Source of the DNA: Bacteroidota bacterium
GTDB lineage: Bacteria; Bacteroidota; Bacteroidia; NS11-12g; UBA955
DNA: 12,042 bases
Assembly (NCBI GenBank): GCA_030836345.1
Contig: JAURQA010000131.1
Coordinates: forward strand, 1-12,042
Direction: 5' to 3'
Numbering within the stretch: the first letter of the stretch is position 1; the number at the start of each line of letters is the position of its first letter. The notes below the pieces were generated by a model, which saw nothing but the letters and a program-made list of their open reading frames with translations, had not been told where the DNA came from and made no database searches. Made by a program: the position numbers and the translations under genes. Of this stretch, positions 1 through 5,951 are shown in pieces.

Positions 1-165
1 ATTTACTTCGCTCATATCATTTACAATTACTGCTACTTTTAAGCCCTCTTTATTGTGAAGAATATGGTTGAGTAAAGTTGTTTTCCCTGCTCCTAAAAAA
101 CCGCTTAAAACGGTCACGGGTAGTTTTTTTATCATTGGATTATTTTTATATCTTAATTTTTGCAT
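1..165 (-). CDS. COG0523 / CobW-family GTPase, N-terminal part only (3' end beyond left edge)
   Basis: This is the N-terminus of a G3E-family P-loop GTPase of the COG0523 (CobW/ZigA/YeiR) group, cytoplasmic metal chaperones that are often made under zinc limitation. The segment [20 protein letters not shown] holds the Walker A loop GFLGAGKTT and is followed by [12 protein letters not shown], the usual block after it. The remainder, including the CXCC metal motif, lies outside the window. The ATG at 165 overlaps the stop of the upstream MerC-like gene as TGATG, which suggests translational coupling. An in-frame ATG at 135 gives the more usual N-terminus [12 protein letters not shown] and is a good alternative. 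The gene is co-directional with the MerC-like gene and its probable Fur/Zur-type operator. The family call is firm; zinc as the metal is inferred from context. Confidence 0.9.
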   Translation of the reverse strand, partial: MQKLRYKNNPMIKKLPVTVLSGFLGAGKTTLLNHILHNKEGLKVAVIVNDMSEVN

Positions 166-552
166 CAATTGTCTGTTTTGCATGGACAATACTTTAGGTT
201 GTAGATATGCAGTACAACAAGCATTATGGCAGGAAAATAAATAGCATATTCAAAAACAGAAATTACATTGAATGTTTCGTTTAATAATAGGGTCGTTAAG
301 CCCCCCCCAAGAGGCCCACATGGCGATTTTTTGCCAAGCTTTAGAGGCATTTTTACTTGATTGATATATTGCATAAAATGAAACTAAAAGAAAAACAAAA
401 TCTAATGAAGCCCACCAATTTGGGGAGGCTGAACAGCAAGATGTTGTGCATGCTTTGGCTAAAAACAGGAATGGTGTTGCAATGCAGTGTACCATGCATA
501 GTAGACTTGCAACTATTCCAACTTTGTCTATTTTTAACGTAATAATGTCCAT
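165..552 (-). pseudogene. MerC-domain membrane protein, frameshifted in a G8 tract
   Basis: This encodes a small four-helix MerC-family inner-membrane protein, a group linked to mercury or other metal transport. The first frame from ATG 552 carries KIDKVGIVASLLCMVHCIATP with the CxxHC pair (C19, H22, C23), then KACTTSCC and membrane segments near residues 11-33, 49-64 and 76-82. At the run of eight C at 301-308 (G8 on the coding strand) this frame goes off course and stops at 250. The missing half continues in another frame ([20 protein letters not shown], then two more hydrophobic stretches and a Cys-rich tail KYCPCKTDN) to the stop at 165. Removing one G restores a continuous 128-residue protein of normal family length. 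It could be a real null allele, a slippery or phase-variable tract, or a sequencing error. An ATG at 591 lies inside the promoter and is rejected as the start. Confidence 0.85.
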
Positions 553-578
553 TATAACTGCGTAATGCAATAAAGTGT

Positions 579-608
579 CAAAATTAATCATTGCATCTGT
601 AAATGCAA
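579..608 (-). promoter_or_regulatory. Bacteroidota-type promoter of the merC-like / COG0523 operon
   Basis: Read on the minus strand, TTG (608-606) is followed by exactly 19 bases and then TAATTTTG (586-579). This matches the Bacteroidota housekeeping promoter pattern TTTG-N19-TAnnTTTG. Transcription would begin near 572, leaving a leader of about 20 bases before the ATG at 552, which supports that start codon. Confidence 0.65.
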
Positions 609-620
609 CAATGTTGCATT
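602..620. promoter_or_regulatory. 9-1-9 inverted repeat, probable Fur-family (Zur-like) operator
   Basis: AATGCAACA-A-TGTTGCATT is a perfect 19-base palindrome with nine-base arms around one central base, the architecture of Fur and Zur boxes. It covers the -33 element of the promoter, so a bound repressor would block transcription of the merC-like and COG0523 genes. COG0523 genes are classic Zur targets, so zinc control is the favoured reading. The repressor gene is not in the window. Confidence 0.6.
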
Positions 621-640
621 AATGTTTTAGATAGAGTTGA

Positions 641-895
641 AAAAACACTAAAAAAGTAAGCAAAAACAGATATTCAAGAGTTATTTTTTCCTCTTCCAAA
701 GCGCTTTCTCAATGTGAAACTCAAAACTCATGGGGTATATGTGATGGGGTAGCGATTGATCGTATTTTGGAAAGGCTCTTCGATGAAGACTTAATGCACA
801 AAGGGCTTAGTGCGGATGGAATTATATAATATGTAAGTGGTTATTCGTACGATGGAAGCCACAATCAGAACCATATCCATTTTAATTTGCTTTAG
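641..895 (+). pseudogene. possible remnant of an unidentified gene
   Basis: This roughly 330-base gap between genes holds no intact gene. One plus-strand frame is open from 641 to 826 (62 codons), has a TAA at 827-829, then continues for 21 codons to TAG at 893. It has no ATG, GTG or TTG near its beginning. The translation looks protein-like around the stop, for example DRILERLFDEDLMHKGL before it and YSYDGSHNQNHIHFNLL after it. I do not recognise the family. It may be a degraded 3' end of a gene whose 5' part is gone, or chance in AT-rich DNA. Nothing else was seen between 621 and 949. Confidence 0.3.
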
Positions 896-949
896 TCTAT
901 GGTATAAACCCTATTTTCTGTTATGGTCTTTGGTTCCGAGGAGATCGTC

Positions 950-1468
950 CTAACGGCACCTTTTAAATACATCTCCCCCTAAGGAACCTTTTCCTGTGAT
1001 GATTAGTTTATCCTCAAAAATTTGAATGGGATATTCTTTTCGTCCACGTTCTTTCGAAACATAGCTCAATTTCCCATCGCGAACGGAAACATTGGTGCCT
1101 TGGTCGTTTTCGTCTTTGCTATTAAAATAGGAGTGAGTAACAAAAAAATCCGTCATGGTCTGATCGGAATAAAAACAGAGCATGGTTTGAAATCTCATTG
1201 ATTTTGTAACGGCCGTTCTTCCGGCATTACCGCCATATTTTTCATTGCACCAGCACCCAATTAACTTTTGATTATCTGTTCGTTCGCTCCAAGGCGTATT
1301 GCAGTGCAGCAGCTCATTTTTATTATCTCCACAGCTGCTTGTAAATACCAGTGAAACAATTGCTATATAAGAGAAGAAGCTTTTTAATTTGAATCTCTTC
1401 CTGCCTATTTTATTAAACATTTCGGTAAAATTAATACAAATACTTCTTAAGTGAATATCGTTACTCAT
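950..1468 (-). CDS. hypothetical small lipoprotein, lipocalin-like in outline
   Basis: This is an unrecognised exported protein. From the internal ATG at 1420 it has a textbook lipoprotein signal: a basic stretch (KIGRKRFKLK), a hydrophobic core (FFSYIAIVSLVF), then TSSC, so it is probably lipid-anchored at that cysteine. The mature part contains LIGCWC, a long polar middle and a C-terminal YPIQIFEDKLIITGKGS, a strand-rich layout like small lipocalin-like domains. Four further cysteines (in HCNTP, GCWC and MLCF) plus the last at KRC could form disulfides. The ATG at 1468 directly abuts the upstream DUF2071 stop (TGA then ATG), so either 1468 or 1420 may be used; 1420 fits the signal peptide better. 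It is probably the last gene of the cluster that begins at 5260. Confidence 0.65.
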   Translation of the reverse strand: MSNDIHLRSICINFTEMFNKIGRKRFKLKSFFSYIAIVSLVFTSSCGDNKNELLHCNTPWSERTDNQKLIGCWCNEKYGGNAGRTAVTKSMRFQTMLCFYSDQTMTDFFVTHSYFNSKDENDQGTNVSVRDGKLSYVSKERGRKEYPIQIFEDKLIITGKGSLGGDVFKRCR

Positions 1469-2179
1469 TCAACTAATTTTTTTCTTTCCCTCCACCGTTA
1501 TTTCGGAACCCTCTACAAGCATTACTGATGTGGGACTCATGGCATTTAAAAATGCGAAGTCTTCTCCATAAACCAAGCCGAAGTCCGTATCTATTTCGTG
1601 ACTTCTTACTTGGTACTGTTGCCATCTGGGGTGTGTTACTTCATATTCATTGGAGTACTCTTCATTTACCTTAGCATAGCCCCAATAATGCTCCGTAATA
1701 AATTCAGTCTCACTATCTTCTTCAATTTCCGAAGCGTTTAAGTCCGCAACCACCTGAAAGGATTGCCATTGCTTTTTCTTTCTCCACTGGTACTTCACGG
1801 TTCGTTCCATCGCGCTCTCATCCCATTGTTGTCGCATGCGCAAGGTCTCATAATGCTCCTTGTAAATGGTATTTGCAACAAAGCTTAGTGCGGGTTTAGG
1901 AACAATTTCTTTAATAAAAACCACACCGCGTTTCCAAACACCACGATCCAATCGCTTGACATAAAATCGCAAATTCACCTCCTCAAAAGTGGTGTGAAAA
2001 GGGATTTTGAATCCCAGTAGTTTGGTATTCGTAAACATAAAACCAATTAAACTTATATAGCATTGGCCATTCCATAAATCCAGCTCTGTTCCCGGTGGAA
2101 CATGCGCTTCAAGAACACTCGGATCGATGCGGTAGTTTGCAAAGGCTAGTTTTCGCCACTCGGCATTTAAAAAACTCAT
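1469..2179 (-). CDS. DUF2071 (YqjF-like, COG3361) family protein
   Basis: This is a soluble 236-residue protein of the DUF2071/YqjF family, whose biochemical role is not established. Family hallmarks visible are the N-terminal region EWRKLAFANYRIDPSVLEAH followed by VPPGTELDLWNGQCYISLIG (about residues 7-46), the block FEEVNLRFYVKR (about 65-77), and GVVFIKEIVPKPALSFVANT with YKEHY (about 85-110). No signal peptide or membrane helix is apparent. Length is normal for the family. It starts at ATG 2179, about 100 bases downstream of the DUF2256 gene, and its stop touches the ATG of the lipoprotein gene. DUF2071 proteins are, as I recall, sometimes found near light- or redox-stress genes, which fits the cluster but is not proof of function. 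Confidence 0.85.
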   Translation of the reverse strand: MSFLNAEWRKLAFANYRIDPSVLEAHVPPGTELDLWNGQCYISLIGFMFTNTKLLGFKIPFHTTFEEVNLRFYVKRLDRGVWKRGVVFIKEIVPKPALSFVANTIYKEHYETLRMRQQWDESAMERTVKYQWRKKKQWQSFQVVADLNASEIEEDSETEFITEHYWGYAKVNEEYSNEYEVTHPRWQQYQVRSHEIDTDFGLVYGEDFAFLNAMSPTSVMLVEGSEITVEGKKKIS

Positions 2180-2281
2180 TTTATAGGGGTTATATATCTA
2201 ATTTCGAATATAAGAACAGGAGGGCGTCGGTGAAATGCTTTTTCGAGGAACCTCCATGTTCAACCTTTAAAGCAGGAATAT

Positions 2282-2413
2282 TTAGGATTTGTTTCGACGG
2301 CATTTTTCGCTGCAATATTTTACATGGACCCAATCTCTTTCCCATTTTTTGCGCCAGGTAAAAGCTCTATTGCACACCAGGCATACTTTCGTGGGGATTT
2401 CACTTTTTTTCAT
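2282..2413 (-). CDS. DUF2256 zinc-finger small protein
   Basis: This 43-residue protein is easily missed because of its size. The translation contains [18 protein letters not shown] and then [10 protein letters not shown]. The first Cys pair is C11-x2-C14 and the second is C34-x3-C38. These two pairs and the FTWRKKW core are the DUF2256 signature, a probable zinc-binding fold found in bacteria beside cryptochrome/photolyase genes. Its ATG (2413-2411) overlaps the flavin reductase stop TGA (2412-2410) as ATGA, a four-base overlap typical of coupled translation. Molecular function is unknown for the family. Family assignment is strong because cysteine spacing, aromatic core and length all agree. 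Confidence 0.92.
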   Translation of the reverse strand: MKKSEIPTKVCLVCNRAFTWRKKWERDWVHVKYCSEKCRRNKS

Positions 2414-3039
2414 TTAAAATCGGGCAATTCGTTCACTCTTACATAGGGAAAATCGTCCAATTTTGTAAGCCCGTAATAGGTGTTTAACCCAGCAATACCC
2501 GCACATTCGTAGCTTTCTAAATCCAATTGGCCTAAAGTGTTAATGGAGCCCTTGGGAAGAACGAGCAGCTCTACGCTTCCTATTACGAAAATAGAACCAT
2601 TGGGCAGTGGAACGCTCTCCAGGTGTTTCATTCCTATTTTAACCGTGCTATCCTTCACAAAAGGGGCTTTAAAGTCATCAATAAACTCCTTTTCTATGTT
2701 CATTGCTTCAAATTCAGAGACTCCCTTCTCCAGTTTGGCAGAAGTATAATGGGCCTTTTTAATAAAGGACTTAGAAACGTGATTAATGGTATAATATCCC
2801 GTTTCTTGTATGTTGGAGTATGTGTCTCTTGGAGATTGTCCCTGAGGACGCATAATAAATCCCAATTGGGCCGGACTTGAACCTAAATGCACGACCGATG
2901 AGAATATAGCCACATTGTCCTCCTGTTTTAAAGATTGAGTTCCAATAAGGTTTGCAGGCTTTATGCCAGAAATAGAATTGATGAGATTCAATCTATATTT
3001 CCGTTCCAGTTTTTCTATATGTTCTTTTTGTAATCGCAT
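2410..3039 (-). CDS. flavin reductase-like protein (FMN-binding split barrel)
   Basis: This is a 209-residue member of the flavin reductase / split-barrel family that binds FMN and typically transfers electrons from NAD(P)H to flavin. Visible family features are the N-terminal [19 protein letters not shown], the block [20 protein letters not shown] (about residues 43-62), and [18 protein letters not shown] (about 71-88). A C-terminal [11 protein letters not shown] with the tail [13 protein letters not shown] completes it. The ATG at 3039 is chosen because homologous N-termini begin here and a strong AGGAG lies six bases upstream, unusual in Bacteroidota; the only upstream alternative is a TTG at 3063. 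It lies 64 bases after the photolyase-like gene and overlaps the DUF2256 gene by four bases. Supplying reduced flavin to the neighbouring FAD protein is plausible but inferred. Confidence 0.87.
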   Translation of the reverse strand: MRLQKEHIEKLERKYRLNLINSISGIKPANLIGTQSLKQEDNVAIFSSVVHLGSSPAQLGFIMRPQGQSPRDTYSNIQETGYYTINHVSKSFIKKAHYTSAKLEKGVSEFEAMNIEKEFIDDFKAPFVKDSTVKIGMKHLESVPLPNGSIFVIGSVELLVLPKGSINTLGQLDLESYECAGIAGLNTYYGLTKLDDFPYVRVNELPDFK

Positions 3040-3103
3040 GGGTATCTCCTCGCATAAAGACAAACAAAATCCAATCGCATTTGGTTTAAGCGCACAGGAA
3101 TGA

Positions 3104-4189
3104 TTACAGCTCTTTTTTACATTTTTTCCAGAACTTAAAAAAGGAAGAAAAGTAGCCAGAAACGCTGCTTAACCATTCCCTAGGTTCTTCTACGCCATTA
3201 TAGTGGCCGTTTGTGGGATGTTCCTTATACACAATACAGGACGCATCAATCATTTCTTGCAAGGCTGCAAACTCGCCTACAAAGAGCTGCATCCCCTCAA
3301 TATTTTTACTGAGTTCAATGGCAAAATCAAGGCATTTTTGGCTGATGGGGTGCTCCTTAAAAAAGGAAGGTTCAAGTAAAAATATGCGCTGCACATCATC
3401 GTTTTTATGCCAATATGGATCAAGATTATAGTAATTGTATATGAGGGTAGATTTTTGATTTTCCAGAATGGGTTTAGGCACTTTGGGCAGTATAGTGTCC
3501 ACATCCAATGCCTGGGTAGGGATTAATTCATGGGGTATTTCTAAATCAGGAAATGCACTGTACTCCACGTCTAAAAAGGTGTTTTTTTGCGAACTGTTAA
3601 AGAAGGTGTTGATGTTTTCTTGGTTGGCGAAGTACTTTTTATTGGAAAAAGCACCGGCCACCCATTGCCAACTTAGGTGATTGCTTGCCAAGTCTCCGTC
3701 TAGCAAGTGGCTATGCATCCATAAGGCAGGAACTAACCATTGGCAATGGGCAATATTGCAGCAAATAGAGGCTACATACATACGCATATGATTGTGCATG
3801 TACCCGGTTTTATATAACTCTTCTATGGCCTCATCTACCGCTTCAATCCCCGTTTGGGCCTTCACAATGGCCTCCGGAACTTGATGGTTTGAAATAGGGT
3901 ATTGCGGATTTTTTAAATCCTGTTTAATGCCTTCTTTCTTTTCAATCCAAACCTGCTGCCAATAATCCCTCCAAGCGAGCTCTTGAATTAATTTTTCAAT
4001 TTTGTACCAAGGCAAATCTAAACGCTTGAGGTGCAAATAAACTTGTTTGGTTGAAATAACGCCCCGCGATATATACGGACTTAAATAGGTTACTGCTCCA
4101 TCTTTGTGATTGCGGGTAGCCCCGTATCGAGCAGGATCGATAGTGTTTAGACGATCCTCAATGGACGCTATGTCTGTTGGAAAATTTAT
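3104..4189 (-). CDS. cryptochrome/photolyase-family FAD-binding protein with an apparent ATA start
   Basis: This is a 361-residue protein whose N-terminal two thirds is the helical FAD-binding catalytic domain of DNA photolyases and cryptochromes. Landmarks, counted from the ATA: VTYLSPYISRGVIS (33-46), ELAWRDYW (70-77), TGYMHNHMRMY (128-138), LLDGDLASN with WQWVAG (about 162-179) and YFANQENIN (186-194). The usual N-terminal antenna domain is missing. Instead residues 248-361 read like a Rossmann segment (DPYWHKNDDVQRIFLLEPSF, LFVGEF, VYKEHP) and end in GYFSSFFKFWKK. The conserved family N-terminus NFPTD begins right after ATA at 4189. No ATG, GTG or TTG occurs in frame between the stop at 4204-4202 and a TTG at 4036, and starting there would delete 51 conserved residues. 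Light-driven repair of UV lesions or blue-light sensing are the possible roles; the sequence does not decide between them. Confidence 0.88.
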   Translation of the reverse strand: MNFPTDIASIEDRLNTIDPARYGATRNHKDGAVTYLSPYISRGVISTKQVYLHLKRLDLPWYKIEKLIQELAWRDYWQQVWIEKKEGIKQDLKNPQYPISNHQVPEAIVKAQTGIEAVDEAIEELYKTGYMHNHMRMYVASICCNIAHCQWLVPALWMHSHLLDGDLASNHLSWQWVAGAFSNKKYFANQENINTFFNSSQKNTFLDVEYSAFPDLEIPHELIPTQALDVDTILPKVPKPILENQKSTLIYNYYNLDPYWHKNDDVQRIFLLEPSFFKEHPISQKCLDFAIELSKNIEGMQLFVGEFAALQEMIDASCIVYKEHPTNGHYNGVEEPREWLSSVSGYFSSFFKFWKKCKKEL

Positions 4190-4467
4190 CGTTTTGATAT
4201 TTTATTGTTCGAGATGCTTTTTTGCCTGGAACAAGCAAATCGGTTAATGTCCGCGCTTCTTTTCTTTAGATGCTTTTGACTTACTCCGCTATTCACTCTT
4301 TTACGCCAGAGTTTAAAAGAACTCAGCTTAAGTTCTTTGCGCATCAATTTTATGACTTGTGCTTCCGAAACGCCAAATTGAAATTCAATCGCTTCAAAGG
4401 GAGTTCTATCCTCCCAAGCCATTTCAATAATTCGGTCTAAATCTCTTATTTCTAATGATTTTTCCAA
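4186..4467 (-). CDS. TIGR03643 (DUF2805) family protein
   Basis: This is a small basic 93-residue protein of the TIGR03643 family, function unknown, known as a companion of photolyase/cryptochrome genes. The family core is clear: DRIIEMAWEDRTPFEAIEFQ (residues 11-30), FGVSEAQVIKLMRKELKLSS, FKLWRKRV, and the C-terminal block RSADINRFACSRQKSISNNK. The first half resembles a helix-turn-helix, so nucleic-acid binding is possible but unproven. The start is a TTG at 4467. An in-frame TAG lies only two codons upstream (4473-4471), and the first internal ATG would cut off the conserved DRIIE. It follows the DUF3050 stop by 16 bases. Its TAA stop (4188-4186) shares bases with the ATA that seems to start the photolyase-like gene. 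Confidence 0.9.
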   Translation of the reverse strand: MEKSLEIRDLDRIIEMAWEDRTPFEAIEFQFGVSEAQVIKLMRKELKLSSFKLWRKRVNSGVSQKHLKKRSADINRFACSRQKSISNNKISKR

Positions 4468-4483
4468 GCCCTAAAACAACAAC

Positions 4484-5260
4484 TTAGGCCGGGTTTAGTT
4501 TTCCAATTTGTTCGGCTATCGCATCCCATAGAGAAATTCTCTTCTCCAAAGACTGCTTTGCAATCTGTAAGGTCTCATCCCACTTTACCTCATCAGTGCC
4601 ACATAATTCCGAAACCATTTTTAGCGAAAGGGGGCCGTGTTCATCTCCATCCAGTTCAATATGCCTATCTAAATAATATTTGAGCTTATTAAACCGACTG
4701 TTTTCAGCGTCTGCATTTTTCAGTATCTCAATAAACATATCAGGAATCACATCCTCTCTTCCAAAAGTAAAGGCAGAAGCTACTTGATGTGCTTTTCCCG
4801 TATGAATGACTGAAAATGAAAAGCGTACAAAGTCCGCCACTCGTGCATCAATCGTTATTTCGTTCAAAGCATCATCCACCGATTTGCCAGATTTGATTAA
4901 GGTGGTAAAAGCCAATATCTCATCTGTACTTGCATTGACTTGATTCATGGCATCCAAATACATTTCAAAATGGCTGTTTGGCTCTCCTAATTCATTCACA
5001 TCGCTTTCTTCGCCATGAACAATTTCATTAATAAAACGTGAAAGGGTAGGATTTTTAGAGGGAGTCCAAGGTGTTTTGACATTAGTCAGTTCCGCCTGAA
5101 GGCATTTGAGCAGGGACATGAAATCCCAAACGGCAAAAACGTGGTTTTCCATGAAGGTTTTAATATCTTCAATATTCCCTAAGTTTTCATATAGAGCATG
5201 GGTTTGCAGTTGATTTCTCAATGCAGATATTTTATTTTCTATAAATTCAATTTTATCCAT
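4484..5260 (-). CDS. DUF3050 protein, heme-oxygenase-like fold
   Basis: This is a 258-residue protein of the DUF3050 family, predicted to be all-helical and related to the heme-oxygenase-like / TENA superfamily. Family signatures are [18 protein letters not shown] (about residues 38-55, with the His typical of the fold's active cleft), then [20 protein letters not shown] (about 69-88), [12 protein letters not shown], and late motifs [13 protein letters not shown] and [18 protein letters not shown] (about 200-217). The two His-rich helices could hold a di-iron or heme-like centre, but no biochemical function is established. The ATG at 5260 is good. It is the first gene of the minus-strand cluster, divergent from the Crp/Fnr gene across about 156 bases. 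Confidence 0.9.
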   Translation of the reverse strand: MDKIEFIENKISALRNQLQTHALYENLGNIEDIKTFMENHVFAVWDFMSLLKCLQAELTNVKTPWTPSKNPTLSRFINEIVHGEESDVNELGEPNSHFEMYLDAMNQVNASTDEILAFTTLIKSGKSVDDALNEITIDARVADFVRFSFSVIHTGKAHQVASAFTFGREDVIPDMFIEILKNADAENSRFNKLKYYLDRHIELDGDEHGPLSLKMVSELCGTDEVKWDETLQIAKQSLEKRISLWDAIAEQIGKLNPA

Positions 5261-5283
5261 TAATAAACGCTTAAGATATTTAG

Positions 5284-5291
5284 CAAAGTAA
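5284..5291 (-). promoter_or_regulatory. candidate -7 element for the DUF3050-to-lipoprotein cluster
   Basis: On the minus strand TTACTTTG (5291-5284), followed by C, resembles the Bacteroidota -7 element TAnnTTTG with one mismatch. It would place the transcript start about 17 bases ahead of ATG 5260. I see no convincing -33 TTTG at the expected distance, so this may be a weak or activator-dependent promoter. Confidence 0.3.
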
Positions 5292-5388
5292 CAGTTAAAT
5301 GTGGGATAGGTTTTATAAAAATGACTGATTTTTATTTCAAAGAGAAGCCGGCATTATTTTAATGAGGCAAGAAGTAATTCATTTAAAC

Positions 5389-5396
5389 TAATTTTG
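5389..5396 (+). promoter_or_regulatory. -7 element of the Crp/Fnr gene promoter
   Basis: TAATTTTG matches TAnnTTTG exactly and sits 20 bases before the proposed TTG start at 5417, giving a leader of about 14 bases. A -33 TTTG is not evident; the region upstream is AT-rich. It is divergent from the photolyase cluster promoter, so one bound regulator could affect both directions. Confidence 0.45.
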
Positions 5397-5416
5397 TAAT
5401 TGAAAGCATTAATCGT

Positions 5417-5905
5417 TTGCAGGAACCCAAGCATATTCATATTAAAAAAGGATCCATAATAGAAGTCGCAGGAGAGCTCAATCCTAAGCTATATGAGGTG
5501 AAGAGAGGCTTGCTGCGCAGTTATACTATAGATAAAAAGGGAAAAGAACATATTTATCTATTTGCTCCCGAAGGCTGGTTCATTGCAGATAATATTTATG
5601 ATAGTCCCAGTGAGTTGTTCATTGATGCGATTGAAGATTCTGAAGTTTGCGTTACCGAAAAAGGAGAATTAATCTCAGATCATTTAGATAAGTTCTCAAA
5701 AAGACTTTCCGTATTGCAAAGGCGAATTACTATGCTAATGAGCGCATCTGCGATTGAACGCTATGATCATTTCATAGAAACATACCCCAAAATTGTTCAA
5801 CGTGTTCCACAACGAATGATTGCTTCGTATTTAGGTATTACACCAGAGGCATTGAGTAAAGTGAAGTCTCAGAACAAAGGAAATAGTTCTTCTACTATTT
5901 CTTAA
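5417..5905 (+). CDS. Crp/Fnr-family transcriptional regulator, short form
   Basis: This is a DNA-binding regulator with a cyclic-nucleotide-type sensor barrel (residues about 5-80: IHIKKGSIIEVAGE, KLYEVKRGLLRSY, GKEHIYLFAPEGWFIADN), a dimerisation helix (about 88-125, RLSVLQRRITMLMSASAIER) and a C-terminal helix-turn-helix (RVPQRMIASYLGITPEALSK, about 129-148). At 162 residues it is shorter than the roughly 190 usual in Bacteroidota relatives; the first helix before the barrel is largely missing. No ATG exists: the frame opens after TAA 5384-5386, and the best start is TTG 5417, with ATT codons at 5399 and 5408 as unlikely alternatives. The ligand is unknown. Its divergent position beside the photolyase cluster suggests it regulates that cluster, itself, or both. 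Confidence 0.85.
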   Translation: MQEPKHIHIKKGSIIEVAGELNPKLYEVKRGLLRSYTIDKKGKEHIYLFAPEGWFIADNIYDSPSELFIDAIEDSEVCVTEKGELISDHLDKFSKRLSVLQRRITMLMSASAIERYDHFIETYPKIVQRVPQRMIASYLGITPEALSKVKSQNKGNSSSTIS

Positions 5906-5951
5906 TCTACATTAATGTTATATGGTTTTTTTAGTATCACCTTTGTCCTTA

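Noticed and set aside
553..591. Upstream ATG at 591 as start of the MerC-like protein
   Set aside because: It lies upstream of the predicted transcript start and within the promoter spacer; ATG 552 gives a normal leader and family-like N-terminus.
2095..2361. Plus-strand open frame across the DUF2071 start and DUF2256 gene
   Set aside because: It lies antisense to two recognisable genes, one of them the complete DUF2256 protein, and its own translation shows no known motif.
5304..5338. Shared GGATAGGTTTT / TTTTTATTTCA wording with 10208-10232
   Set aside because: The two upstream regions share short AT-rich strings but spacing and order differ; not enough for a common operator.
5909..5918. 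Palindrome ACATTAATGT just after the Crp/Fnr stop
   Set aside because: Ten AT-rich bases form such palindromes easily by chance, and the arms do not extend into a Crp-like site.
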